From contig NC_066579.1 in assembly GCF_024323335.1 (NCBI RefSeq), positions 352,353,400 through 352,417,399 on the forward strand: a DNA stretch of 64,000 bases, written 5' to 3'. Shown piece after piece: positions 45,743 through 57,770 of the stretch (its first letter is position 1; each line of letters starts with the position of its first letter). The notes beneath the pieces were generated by a model. It made no database searches. It was given only the letters and a program-made list of their open reading frames with translations, and was not told where the DNA came from. This DNA comes from Lathyrus oleraceus. Taxonomy: Eukaryota; Streptophyta; Magnoliopsida; Fabales; Fabaceae. A program made the translations under genes and the position numbers.

Positions 45743-48656
45743 GAACCATCTAGGATGTTTGCGCTTACGTGTGTATTGTCTATCGAATGTTTGCTTGCCA
45801 AAGGTTTGCGGAGTGAAGGTGGATTTTAAATTAGTGTGCTCGCCAAGGAATGGGATCCTCATGCCTACGTATGCTCACTTGTTGAAGTGAGAAATCATAG
45901 CGTTCGTAGTTCGTGGGTTTAAAATTGTTTGGTTTGTTTTGTTGATTTTATTACCTTGAAGAAGGGTTTTCGATTATGTCTCCCTAAGGCTCCAACAAAA
46001 GGTTTGAATGAGTTGAGTTGTTTTTATGTTTTGAGAAAATGAGTTATTGATTCCGGATTGCACTAAAGACTATGGATAAAGGTGAATACCTCAAACTACC
46101 AAGCCAAACGTCTTGTGTTCGAAGCATTCAGAATGAGTGTAGGAAAGCTCCAGTCTCATCCCTTCTTTATCGCTTAAGGCTCGTGACGTAAGATCCTAAT
46201 CGCCATTTATTATGTTTTGAGTTTGATTTGGAGAAGAGACCACTTGACGTTGGATCAAGGGTTTTGTTATTGTTTTTTATTTAAGAAAGGACCACTTGAC
46301 GTTGGATCAAGGGTTTGATTATCGATTTTGAATGGGTGAACGTTCCTAATGCCTAAGGAGTAACTATAAAGCAATAAAAGAAAGCAAGTAAATGCGTACA
46401 TCAGAAAGGGAAGGGGGTACATGTAAAGTACAAGGGATTGCATGAAATAAAAGTAAATCAAACGGAAATTAATTCCAAAATATAGACTAGTCCTAAAACT
46501 AAGGGAGCATGCAAGATTGAACTATTTCTAAGCCTAGGGGTAGAATCGTCATTTCACAATTATGGGTTAACATTGAATTAAACTATCATTTATGAAAATC
46601 CCTAATTAAAGTCGATTAAATTCTAAACTAGATTCAATATTTCTAATATTCTAAATCATTACCTCATCTTGATTAATTCTAAATCTAAATTCTAATCAAA
46701 ATTTCTAACCAAAGTTAATATTTCTAATTAATCTAAGATTATCTAATTATTCTAATTACCTAAACTAATACTAATATCAACTAATTCTAATAATATTCCT
46801 ATTATCAACTAAAATTTCTAATTAGCTTTTAATATTTCTAATTAAGGTCTAAGATTAACCAAAATTATTCTAATTAAGATAACAAAAAACAAGTGGAGTG
46901 GATCAACCAAACAAAACGGAATGGGCCTGAAGGGAATGGGATTGGGAGGCCCAAACCGCAGGGGTGTGCATCCTGGCATAGAGGTGTGTAAAGGCAAAAC
47001 AGACTTGGGCTTAACGGGAATGCATAAGCCCAAGGTGAAAGAATATGAAGATTCCACTCTAGACTTCCTCACGTTCATTCTGCAGTACTCCGAAGAAACG
47101 AAACCGTGTCGGCTTTCGCCACCGGCGGCGGTGATCCTTAAGCATAACAGGACAACAACGTCTAATCCCTACCATGGAGGAATCCAACATCGCACACTCA
47201 AAGGAGTGTGACTCGGCTGAAAACCTCTCTACTCTAGGTTTCACGTTACTGCAACAAATTAACCAGATAAATCGCGAAAATACAAGAGGCCTACCGGCGA
47301 CGGCGAAGGCTTGACGTCTCAGCGGTGATGTCCAATCTAACTATTCAACTTCCTTCTTCTTGCGGCCGTCTTGATACGCGAGTGTTCGATTGAGTTGCAG
47401 AGTTGTTGCTTCAGCTAATCGGTTGATGCGATTCAGATTGCAGGCTTCAATTCAAGATGATTGAAAAGGATGAACGAAGAGGAGTGCAAGAGCGGGAGGA
47501 GGATTACGCAGGAAGATGAAGATCGATATGCGAGAATCCGTTATGCATGTGATGGTGGGGTTTTGGCGTGTTCCCAGATGAAAAAAGTGAAAGGTGTTAA
47601 TGGAGCTGGTTATATAGATTTTAAGGTTAACAGAGTTAAATTCTGTTAAGTTCTTAGATTGAAAATCCGTTTGTAGTTAAACCTCTGTTTGGATCTGTTA
47701 AGTGAATTTGTTAGTTTTTTGTTATTCTTCCTTTTTCTTCTCTCTTTTTATTTTTGTTTTTGTATGAACTTCTTGCATTTTTTAAAGTTTTACTCCGTTT
47801 GGAATTTGGCTTATTGAAGCTTTTGGGTGTTGGCTATTTTCGTTCATTTTCTGCACAGGTTTGGTAGCTTTGAGCCGTAGCAGCTTGGCTTGTCGGCGTT
47901 TGGGTAGCTACATTTTACATGCTGTGGTGTTCGGTGCAGCGTTTCTGCAACTCACTTCTTTGGAAGCCGTTCGCGTTTGGCTTCTTGGATTGCAGCTGAT
48001 GCTAGCTGCGTTGGCTGTTGCAGCTTTTGGAGTTTTTGGAAGGAAGTTATTTTTCATTTTATTTCAACTGAGCATAAGACCTGTTGATGGCACATCATTA
48101 TGGACTTTGGTTAATGTTAATTGTTTTAAACTAATTGGATGGTAATGGATAATTGGCTTTAAGAATGGATAGTTGTTAATGAAAATGGATTAAAAAAAGT
48201 TATGGATAAATGGAAACTTGGGTATGGAAATTGGATAATTGGATCAAGAATTAATGTGGATTAAAAATGGATTATGGATAAATGGGCCTAAATGGCTTTT
48301 GTGGAAATTGGACATGATAATGGATTTGGTTAATTGAACAAATGGATTTAAAATGGATTTGGGTTTAGAATTGGCCTTAAATGCTTCACTTAATAAAATC
48401 AAGAAGTTTTAATAACAAAAGAAATGTCAAAATTAATTTGTAAGTAAAATAATATTTTCTAAAATTTAATCGGCTAAAGAAAATGATGAAATGGTTATGA
48501 AATCAAAATAATTCTTAAAAATCGATTTGAATCTCAAGGATCAAGCTTTGAATTAAAATTTAATTTGAACCTTTAAAATCCACCCAAACTTCCTGAATTA
48601 ATTCGAAATTGATGGAATGATTACGGATCACATGATTAAAAATTCAAAAATTAATG

Positions 48657-48692
48657 GTTGACTTTGGTCAACTGGTTGACCAAAAAGTCAAC
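48657..48692. promoter_or_regulatory. Palindromic cluster of four W-box cores in the LTR-B1 U3
   Basis: Arms of 16 bp with a 2-bp centre and one AA bulge. It contains TTGACT, TTGACC and their two reverse complements within 34 bp. The second LTR copy (57388-57423) is the same except for an A in the centre, which makes GGTCAACTAGTTGACC perfect. W-boxes (TTGAC[C/T]) are WRKY sites. Confidence 0.6.
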
Positions 48693-49039
48693 GCAGACAA
48701 AAATGCGTATTTTCTCATGGACAAACGAATATGGACCACAACATTCGAACCAAACGAATTGTGTCAATGCCAAGAATCAATTCAGGTGAACATCGACCAA
48801 ACAACAGTTCTATTACAAGATCTTTGACTATCAAAGTCATGAATCAGGATTCAATCCTTATGACGTGCAATACCATAAACTTCAATCAGACTCTGATTTT
48901 ATCAACCCTGAACCCCGAATCTGTGACGCCTGTCAGCAAATGAATGAATGCACATGAACAAGTACGAATGAAGTTAGATAGATATCAAATTACAATCAGA
49001 CAAAAAAGCGAAAAGGAGGGCAAATTTTGGGGTATGACA

Positions 49040-49110
49040 GCTGCCCCTATTTAATCTTTTCGGACCTGAAGGTATGAATAGCAACTGCTTTAAAACATTC
49101 ATGGTAGGAG
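49040..49110 (-). other. PPT and end of Ogre-B 3' UTR
   Basis: 'gctgcccctattta' (PPT on the minus strand) and 'gaatagcaactgctttaaaa', matching 57771-57841, after which the copia LTR begins. Confidence 0.75.
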
Positions 49111-50463
49111 TGTTGGAGAATAGCCAGCCAAGGCGCAGCGGAATTTAAAATTTCTCCATTTAGTGATCCTTACGAATGGCATGATCAGTGATAGAATCGT
49201 TACCTCTTGTGGCGATTCAAACCTTTGGTGCAGATCTCTGATAATGATCAAAACCTTTGATACAGATCCACGGGGCGATCACAAACGTTGAACGATGACA
49301 ATGTCTCTACTCAGTCTACATGAACGGATTCCTTCAATCGCAGTGCTAGCTGTTATGATTGAAGGCTTTGAGTGAGAGAGAGATACGAAATTCCAACTCT
49401 TCAGTTGTGTTTTCTGTCTCAGTGAGTGACAATGCTTCTACCCAAGGGGTTCTATTTATAGAACCACTTGTGTGGGCTTCAAGCCAAAAAGCCCACTTAA
49501 GTGCATTTTGGCCCATATCTCATAATATGCCAAAATCACTTAAGTATTTGGTACCTTACCATATTTCGTATTCTACTTAAGTACACCGTACCTTACGATG
49601 TTCCTTAATTATTCTATCTCTCATCAATCCGTCCTTTGTGTGTGACCCTATAGGTTTTCGCGGCGTTGGCAATTATATTAAATCACGCATTTAACATAAT
49701 AAACAGTGAGCGGTATCTAGCAACACATCACTGCTACCCAAGTCACGAAAATGTCATGTGATCTGACAAAACCTCCTGTGATAATAATTATGTGTATAAT
49801 TACCCCTTTGCCCTTATGTCTATATTGAACACAAGGTATAGACCGTGTCATCCTTGTCCAGTTGATCATTGGGCCCATAGACATTTATCCTGTTACGCAG
49901 GATGGGCAAATTCCATCTAGGACACTCATGTCCCTCAGCATGCTTTGTGGAGTACCCATCAACTGTCTTTATGGTTATCCAGTTACGGACAACGTTGGAT
50001 CAGCAACAAAGCACTCGACTCTACATCTAGGATCCATAGTGGTTTCAGGTCGAAGAGTGGTATACACCATTATCACCATGAGAATAACTTATGACACTTT
50101 GCATAACTTTCTATATAGTATTCTCATAGCGGGTCAATCCAGTATAAATATTACTCCTAATATTCATACCTATGTTTAAGACTTGATAACTCTTTATCCA
50201 TGATCCATGAGATGTGATCATCAGTCTACAAACATAATAGTCTTAATGCTTTAATGTTATCCCACTTCACACTAAAGCTCGACTACGGATACTTTAAGAA
50301 TAGTGTCCTTATGTTTAATGTGTTCTCATGATTAAGTCACACTTAATACATTAAACGGACTATCTATTCCAGGGACTTTATTAATCAACCATAATAAAGA
50401 AAATGCCTTTAAATAATTCGATACAAGTACCAAAAGTATTGGCCTCTAGGGCTTACACCAACA
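49111..50463 (-). repeat. 3' LTR of the minus-strand copia element
   Basis: Next to the PPT. TATA box TATAAATA at 49453-49460, inside a GGTTCTA-TTTA-TAGAACC stem-loop. Confidence 0.9.
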
Positions 50464-50483
50464 ATCTCCCACTAGCACTATAG

Positions 50484-52308
50484 TCAATCAGGCATACCCC
50501 GTATGCCCATTGATCTAGTATGGCCATCATGCTTCTGCTGCGCAAGAGGCTTTGTCAGTGGGTCAGCAACATTGTCAAGTGTAGGTACTTTACATATTTT
50601 CGCACAACGCCTAAGTATGTGTTTGGATCGTTGGTGAGATCTAGGATCCTTAGCTTGTGCGATAACACTATTGTTATCATAATAGAGACCAATGAGATCC
50701 ACAATGCTAGGGACTATGCCAAGTTTATTGATCCAAACAGCTTCCTTTGCTGCACTTAAGGCAGCAATATACTCAACCTCAGTTGTAGAATCAGCAACTG
50801 CATTTTGCGTTGAACTTTTCAAGCTCACAGTGCCACCATTTAAGCAAAACACATAACCAGATTGGAATCATTCATATTAAAGCGTCTCAGTACTTTGTCT
50901 ATGTACTCTGACTTAGGCCAAGCATTTCATGATCTATCTCTATAGATTCTGATAGGCTGCTTCACCCAGGTCCTTCATAGAAAAGCATTTCCCCAACCAA
51001 GACTTTACTTGTTGCAGGGTAGGGATATCGATTCCAATGAGTAATATGTCATCTACATATAATACCAGGAATACGATCATGCTCCCACTAACCTTCTTGT
51101 AGACACAAGGCTCATCTTCGTTCTTGATGAATCCATACAGTTTTACTGTTTCATCAAGGCGAAGATTCCATGAGTAGGTTACAGGCTCATCTTGATCCAT
51201 GAGTAATACATCACCTTGATCAGATATCCATATATCTCAGGTAGGTGACGTATCCTGCCTGACCTACGCTGGTCTTGTTCTACTTGAGCAGGTTGCTCTT
51301 ACACAACTACTTGTGTTTCCTGCTCTAATTCCTCCATAGGTGTATCGATGCTTTGTGATTCTTGAATTTCTTCAAGCTCTACTTTCCTCCCACTGGTTCC
51401 TTTGGAATTAAAATCCTTTTCTAGGAAAACTCCAGTTCGAGCGACAAACACTTTGCCCTCCGAAGGATTGTAGAAGTAATATCCTCTTGTTTCTTTAGGA
51501 TATCCCACAAGTAAGCATTTGTCAGATTTGGGCTCAAGCTTAGTTGAAATTTGTCGTTTCACATAAACTTCGCAACCCCAAATCTTCATGTAAGACATAT
51601 GTGGTCTCTTACCACTCCATATCTCATATGGTGTCTTTTCAACCTTTTGGATGGAACACGGTTAAGTGTGTAAGCTGATGTCAATGGTGTATGTCCTCAA
51701 AAGGAGTTTGGAAGATTGGTGTGACTCATCATGGATCGGACCATGTCCAACAGGGTTCGATTTCTTCTCTCAAATACACCCTTCCATTGGGATGTTCCAG
51801 GAGGAGTAAGTTGGGATAGGATCCTACACTCTTTCAGATGGTCATCAAACTCTAGGATTAAATACTCATCACTTCGATCTGATCGAAGAGTTTTAATATT
51901 CTTACCTAGTTGGTTTTAACTCGTTAGGTTTCACCCTTTTGTATTAATGTTATTAATAGGCATTTCAAGATCAAGGACATATAGTCCATTGTTCATTTGT
52001 GCAGTAGCATAGAATATATCATTCAAATAAATTGAGCAACAATTGTTCTTTATTATAAATGAAAAACCAAACTTGTCCAAACAAGCAATGGAAATAATAT
52101 TCCCGCTAATTGCAGGTACATAATAACAGTTCTCTAACTGAATTATTAAACCACTAGGTAAAGTCAATACAAATGTTCCTACGGCTAAAGCAGCAACCTT
52201 TGCTCCATAGCCAACTCGTAGGTCGACTTCACCTTTTGCCAAATCTCTACTACTTTTTAGTTCCTGCACATTTGTACAAATGTGAGAAATGCATCCAGTA
52301 TCTAATAC
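50484..52308 (-). pseudogene. copia Pol fragments (PR, IN, RT, RNase H)
   Basis: Protease VLDTGCISHICT just after a stop at 52309-52311, followed by LPSGLIIQLENCYYVP and NIISIACLDKFGF. After a deletion come the integrase second half (LRSDRSDEYL, then a QWKGVFERRNRTLLDM-type segment), the linker MKIWGCEVYVKR, RT fragment FLVLYVDDILLIG (about 51060) and RNase H C-terminus (STTEVEYIAALSAAKEAVWI, SKHILRRCA). The integrase HHCC region, the N-terminal RT and the front of RNase H are gone. Not functional. Similar to Tork/TAR-type copia Pol, but the lineage was not resolved. Confidence 0.85.
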
Positions 52309-53196
52309 TCATGATGCATAAGTAGATAAATTAATAACAAAAATACCTGAAGTTGAAGTCTCTACTCCATTCTTCTTATCTTCCAGGTACTTTGGGCAGT
52401 TCCTCTTCCAGTGTCTGGTCTTACCGCAATGGAAGCAGGTGCCTTCTTTTGCTATGCCTCCACTAGGCTTCAAAGCAGCAGTGGGTCTGGGATTGGCAAC
52501 TTCCTTGCCCTTCCCCTTATCACTCTGCTTAGTGGGCCTTTTGTTCTGTCTCTTTCCATTTCCGATCATCAGAATGGACTTCCCTTTTGACTTCAGATTC
52601 TGCTCGGCAGTTCTTAACATGGCAAGCAGTTCAGGAAGAGATTTGTCCATATCAATCATATTGAAATTTAGGACAAATTGACTGAAACTATCTGGCAACG
52701 ATTGCAAGATCAAATCAGTTGCAAGTTCCTTTTCGAGGGGAAAACCCAATCTCTCAAGGTTTTCCACATACCCAATCATCTTGAGTACATGGGGACCTAC
52801 AGGGGCTCCCTCAGCTAACTTGCTTTGAAAAAGGGCTTTTGAAACTTCAAACCTCTCATGCCTTGCTTGCTCTTGATAGAGCAACTTCAGGTGTTCGATC
52901 ATATCGAATGCTGACATGTTCTCATGTTGCTTTTGCAATTCTGAGTTCATGGTAGCCAGCATGAGACAAGCAGTTTCATTGGCATCATCGACATGCTTCT
53001 TATAAGCATCTCTTTCTGCCTTAGGTGTAGAACTAGGAGGTCCCTCTTCAGGAACAAGTGTCTCCAAGACATACAACTTTTTATCATGTTTGAGGACAAT
53101 CCTCAGGTTTCGGTGCCAATCTAGAAAATTTGTCCCAGACAATTTTTCCTTATCAAGGATTGATCGCAGGACGTTGTTAGAGGTGTTTGTTGTCAT
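52309..53196 (-). CDS. copia Gag (open frame)
   Basis: 295 residues, start ATG 53196 (MTTNTSNNVLRSILDKEKLS). The capsid-type region carries GTNFLDWHRNLRIVLKHDKK and FEVSKALFQSKLAEG, then a basic linker and a CCHC zinc knuckle CFHCGKTRHWKRNC (about 52400-52445), with R instead of the usual G before the histidine. The frame is open until TGA 52309-52311, where a W codon is expected just before the protease DTG. It could still produce Gag if transcribed, but not a Gag-Pol fusion. Confidence 0.8.
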   Translation of the reverse strand: MTTNTSNNVLRSILDKEKLSGTNFLDWHRNLRIVLKHDKKLYVLETLVPEEGPPSSTPKAERDAYKKHVDDANETACLMLATMNSELQKQHENMSAFDMIEHLKLLYQEQARHERFEVSKALFQSKLAEGAPVGPHVLKMIGYVENLERLGFPLEKELATDLILQSLPDSFSQFVLNFNMIDMDKSLPELLAMLRTAEQNLKSKGKSILMIGNGKRQNKRPTKQSDKGKGKEVANPRPTAALKPSGGIAKEGTCFHCGKTRHWKRNCPKYLEDKKNGVETSTSGIFVINLSTYAS

Positions 53197-55078
53197 GGTA
53201 ATCTACATAAGGATTAATGAAAATATAAGTATCATTGACATATTCAATTAGGCCTTTAATTAAATATGCTCCCACTATTTTACTCAAAACAAATGACCCT
53301 CATCATTTGATTCGGAAAATCCCGTTGGAAGATTTTCTAGTGGGTCGAGATCCATATTTCTCTTCGTTCTAAGTCCGCGTAGGCGGATTACACAAAACTA
53401 GGTTATTTAGGTAGGAACTCCTTCCAATTGTATCTCATACAACTCTCGAAAATTTCAGTTGGGTGAATAACTCCTTATTCCAATCCATCATATGGATTAT
53501 TCCCAACTCTTGCTTCTAAACATATATATAATCTTATTATAATTTGTTTAGTTAAGTTTGACCCATTGTTTTAACAGTTGGATATTACAATTATCCCATC
53601 GCACCTTACTAATATAGAACATGCACCTCGCATAGGCGAAACCTACATTATTCGATACTAGTCTTGATGAGTGTTAAAACTTGGAAAGCTTAAACTTAAT
53701 ATTTATTTTGAGGGAATTGCAATTTTTCTGATCTCACCGGCTTGTTTATCATATAAACCGTCTCTCACATGCATCAACATACATTCACATGCATCAACAT
53801 ACATACAAACAAAATGAAACAGTTATAGCCCCTAGCGCAATTGTTCTCCCAAGCCAATGAGAGAACCTAAGCTAACCTACAACGATCTAAGCTTCTCCAA
53901 GCAAGATCTTCAAGGTTGTCCTCCTTTGGCACTGACTTCTTTGCTTTCTTCATATCATTACATTACATGAAAGAAACTCGTTTTACATACGAGGGAGTGA
54001 GATGAGAAAAGAAGTTACATTTGGGAGATTAAGGAAGAGGCACGACACGCAGGTCGTATTTTAAAAATCCAAAGCAGAATAAAGGAAAACTAAGGCCATA
54101 ACCGATCACCACAAGACAATAATAAACACTTTATTATTATTATTAATTCCTTTAATTAATTAAAATCAAATTAAATTTCGACGACCGATCAAACTACGCA
54201 GAGTTAGCCGGGGGTCCGCTGCCCGGACAGGGGTCAAGGGGGCAGCGCCCCTGCTCGAAAATTTTAATGAACAATTCATTTAAAATTGACGTCGTTTTTC
54301 GTATCAACACTTGATACTTCAAAGCACTTTTTCTAGCCGAACGGGTGAATTTTGCCTTGCGTTAACCGGTTAACACTGTTTGAAAACTTTTAGAAAATTC
54401 TTTTCTGTCTTGCGTTAACCGGTTAACCATATGCGTTAACCGGTTACCACTGTTTGAAAATGTCTTGGAAAACTGTTTTCCGCCTTGCGTTAACCGGTTA
54501 ACCAAATGCGTTAACCAGTTAACACTGTTTGAAAAACTCAAAAAAATTATTTCGCATTGCGTTAACCGGTTAACCATATGCGTTAACCGGTTAACACTGT
54601 TCCAAAAATGTTTAGAAGGCTGTATTCAGTTTCTCGTTAACCGGTTAACCCTATGCGTTAACCGGTTAACACTGTTCGAAAAAGTGTTTAGAAAGCACAA
54701 CTCTTGTGCAGTCAAACCCCAATCGCATAACTCTCTGACAACACAACCCTTGTGTCGTCACTAGCCCTGATGCACCAACTTCAGACCGTCAAACACATCT
54801 CGATTGTTAATTCAGTATGATTGATCAATACGTCATCGCTTCACCATACTAATGTCGGATCAAGAAGCAAACGACCATTGATCGCTCAAAGGAAAACAAT
54901 CACTGAGGGTTTGAATGAACAAAACGAGAACACTATATCATATATAATGTATTTTGCATCAGGATTACATATATCACATATATGTAACTTGATCGATCTC
55001 AATTTAACCTTTGATTCATTCTGTCTTTAATCATATTATTACAGAACAAAAACAGTTATCAGATTCATGGTTTCGTAA
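53197..55078 (-). other. copia 5' leader with palindrome array and GC-rich hairpins
   Basis: A 1.9-kb untranslated leader between PBS and gag. It contains the GTTAACCGGTTAAC array (about 54340-54670) and a GC-rich patch (54210-54255) where GTCCG pairs with CGGAC (54214-54228) and GGGGC with GCCCC (54239-54251), or alternatively GCTGCCC with GGGCAGC. No coding sequence seen. Confidence 0.7.
54340..54670. repeat. About 74-bp tandem repeat of paired GTTAACCGGTTAAC palindromes
   Basis: Nine 14-bp palindromes (seven perfect) start at 54361, 54414, 54435, 54489, 54510, 54561, 54582, 54636 and 54657. They form doublets exactly 21 bp apart, repeating every 72-75 bp. Doublet members are separated by 'catatgc'-like spacers and units by 'actgtttgaaaa'. 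Confidence 0.95.
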
Positions 55079-55093
55079 GTGGCTCTGATATCA
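55079..55093 (-). other. copia primer-binding site
   Basis: On the minus strand 'tgatatcagagccac' follows the LTR end CCAACA. Initiator-Met PBS TGGTATCAGAGCC with one G to A change. Confidence 0.75.
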
Positions 55094-55094
55094 C

Positions 55095-56458
55095 TGTTGG
55101 AGAATAGCCAGCCAAGGCGCAGCGGAATTTAAAATTTCTCCATTTAGTGATCCTTACGAATGTGCATGATCAGTGATAGAATCGTTACCTCTTGTGGAGA
55201 TTCAAACCTTTGGTGCAGATCTCTGATAATGATCAAAACCTTTGATACAGATCCACGGGGCGATCACAAACGTTGAACGATGACAACGTCTCTACTCAGT
55301 CCACACGAACGGATTCCTTCAATCGCAGTGCTAGCTGTTATGAATGAAGGCTTTGAGTGAGAGAGAGATACGAAATTCCAACTCTTCAGTTGTGTTTTCT
55401 GTCTCAGTGAGTGACAATGCTTCTACCCAAGGGGTTCTATTTATAGAACCACTTGTGTGGGCTTCAAGCCAAAAAGCCCACTTAAGTGCATTTTGGCCCA
55501 TATCTCATAATATGCCAAAATCACTTAAGTATTTGGTACCTTACCATATTTCGTATTCTACTTAAGTACACCGTACCTTACGATGTTCCTTAATTATTCT
55601 ATCTCTCATCAATCCGTCCTTTGTGTGTGACCCTATAGGTTTTCGCGGCGTTGGCAATTATATTAAATCACGCATTTAACATTATAAACAGTGAGCGGTA
55701 TCTAGCAACACATCACTGCTACCCAAGTCACGAAAATGTCATGTGATCTGACAAAACCTCCTGTGATAATAATTATGTGTATAATTACCCTTTTGCCCTT
55801 ATGTCTATATTGAACACAAGGTATAGACCATGTCATCCTTGTCCAGTTCAATATTGGGCCCATAGACATTTATCCTGTTACGCAGGATGGGCAAATTCCA
55901 TCTAGGACACTCATGTCCCTCAGCATGCTTTGTGGAGTACCCATCAACTGTCTTTATGGTTATCCAGTTACGGACAACGTTGGATCAACAACAAAGCACT
56001 CGACTCTACATCTAGGATCCATAGTGGTTTCAGGTCGAAGAGTGGTATACACCATTATCACCATGAGAATAACTTATGACACTTTGCATAACTTTCTATA
56101 TAGTATTCTCATAACGGGTCAATCCGGTATAAATATTACTCCTAATATTCATACCTATGTTTAAGACTTGATAACTCTTTATCTATGATCCATGAGATGT
56201 GATCATCAGTCTACAAACATAATAGTCTTAATGCTTTAATGTTATCCCACTTCACACTAAAGCTCGACTACGGATACTTTAAGAATAGTGTCCTTATGTT
56301 TAATGTGTTCTCATGATTAAGTCACACTTAATACATTAAACGGACTATCTATTTCAGGGACTTTATTAATCAACCATAATAAATAAAATGCCTTTTATTA
56401 TTAATAAATAATTCGATACAAGTACCAAAAGTATTGGCCTCTAAGGGTTACACCAACA
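55095..56458 (-). repeat. 5' LTR of the minus-strand copia element
   Basis: Next to the PBS, TATA at 55438-55445. On its outer side it continues into a PPT and RNase H tail, as if it were also the 3' LTR of a second copy. Confidence 0.88.
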
Positions 56459-56621
56459 ATCTCCCACTAGCACTAGAGCCAATCAGGCATACCCCGTATG
56501 CCCATTGATCTAGTATGGCCATCATGCTTCTGCTGCACAAGAGGCTTTGTCAGTGGGTCAACTATATTGTCAAGTGTAGGTACTTTACATATTTTCGCAC
56601 AACGCCTAAGTATGTGTAGGT
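56459..56621 (-). pseudogene. Extra copy of the copia RNase H tail and PPT
   Basis: Near-identical to 50464-50626 (PPT 'gtgggagat', then the RNase H C-terminal coding region). It ends abruptly at 'aagtatgtgtagg', where LTR-B2 sequence begins. This makes the element a partial tandem sharing one LTR. Confidence 0.85.
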
Positions 56622-57770
56622 TCGTTCATTTTCTGCACAGGTTTGGTAGCTTTGAGCCGTAGCAGCTTGGCTTGTCGGCGTTTGGGTAGCTACATTTTAC
56701 ATGCTGTGGTGTTCGGTGCAGCGTTTCTGCAACTCACTTCTTTGGAAGCCGTTCGCGTTTGGCTTCTTGGAAGGAAGTTATTTTTCATTTTATTTCAACT
56801 GAGCATAAGACCTGTTGATGGCACATCATTATGGACTTTGGTTAATGTTAATTATTTTAAACTAATTGGATGGTAATGGATAATTGGCTTTAAGAATGGA
56901 TAGTTGTTAATGAAAATGGATTAAAAAAAGTTATGGATAAATGGAAACTTGGGTATGGAAATTGGATAATTGGATCAAGAATTAATGTGGATTAAAAATG
57001 GATTATGGATAAATGGGCCTAAATGGCTTTTGTGGAAATTGGACATGATAATGGATTTGGTTAATTGAACAAATGGATTTAAAATGGACTTGGGTTTAGA
57101 ATTGGCCTTAAATGCTTCACTTAATAAAATCAAGAAGTTTTAATAACAAAAGAAATGTCAAAATTAATTTGTAAGTAAAATAATATTTTCTAAAATTTAA
57201 TCGGCTAAAGAAAATGATGAAATGGTTATGAAATCAAAATAATTCTCAAAAATCGATTTGAATCTCAAGGATCAAGCTTTGAATTAAAATTTAATTTGAA
57301 CCTTTAAAATCCACCCAAACTTCCTGAATTAATTCGAAATTGATGGAATGATTACGGATCACATGATTAAAAATTCAGAAATTAATGGTTGACTTTGGTC
57401 AACTAGTTGACCAAAAAGTCAACGCAGACAAAAATGCGTATTTTCTCATGGACAAACGAATATGGACCACAACATTCGAACCAAACGAATTGTGTCAATG
57501 CCAAGAATCAATTCAGGTGAACATCGACCAAACAACAATTCTATTACAAGATCTTTGACTATCAAAGTCATGAATCAGGATTCAATCCCTATGACGTGCA
57601 ATACCATAAACGTCAATCAGACTCTGATTTTATCAACCCTGAACCCCGAATCTGTGACGCCTGTCAGCAAATGAATGAATGCACATGAACAAGTACGAAT
57701 GAGGTTAGACGGATATCAAATTACAGTCAGACAAAAAAGCGAAAAGGAGGGCAAATTTTGGGGTATGACA
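56622..57770 (-). mobile_element. Second LTR-B fragment (LTR-B2)
   Basis: Matches 47849-49039 at about 98% by eye, with one internal deletion of about 51 bp (56782). Starts TGTCATACC at 57770 next to the PPT. The downstream three quarters of the LTR are missing. Confidence 0.88.

Larger units (their letters stand above)
45574..49039 (-). mobile_element. Ogre-type LTR of a second family (LTR-B1, 3466 bp)
   Basis: On the minus strand it starts TGTCATACCCCAAAATTTGC at 49039, preceded by the PPT 'aaataggggcagc', and ends GTAGCGACA at 45574. It contains a W-box palindrome (48657-48692), TATATAA near 47610-47616, the CCATGG-N4-CCATGG hairpin (45727-45742) and a 'ggcgactctg' motif near the end. Because the PPT and 3' UTR lie on its upstream side, it is a 3' LTR or an LTR shared by two elements. 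No PBS follows it. Confidence 0.82.
49111..56458 (-). mobile_element. Ty1/copia element with internal deletions (minus strand)
   Basis: LTRs at 49111-50463 and 55095-56458 (TGTTGG...CCAACA), PBS at 55079-55093, gag 52309-53196, fragments of PR, IN, RT and RH between 52308 and 50484, and PPT 'gtgggagat' at 50464-50472. The LTRs differ at about 20 positions plus a small indel. Pieces are missing before the IN core (about 51925), in the N-terminal RT (about 51200-51300) and before RNase H, so it is defective. No target duplication: the right LTR is followed by another copy of the RNase H tail. Confidence 0.88.

Noticed and set aside
47861..48145. Plus-strand frame MVALSRSSLACRRLGS with hydrophobic stretches, present twice (also 56643-56876)
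   Set aside because: It lies antisense within the LTR-B U3, and the second copy carries an internal deletion. Duplication is explained by the LTR, not by a conserved gene.
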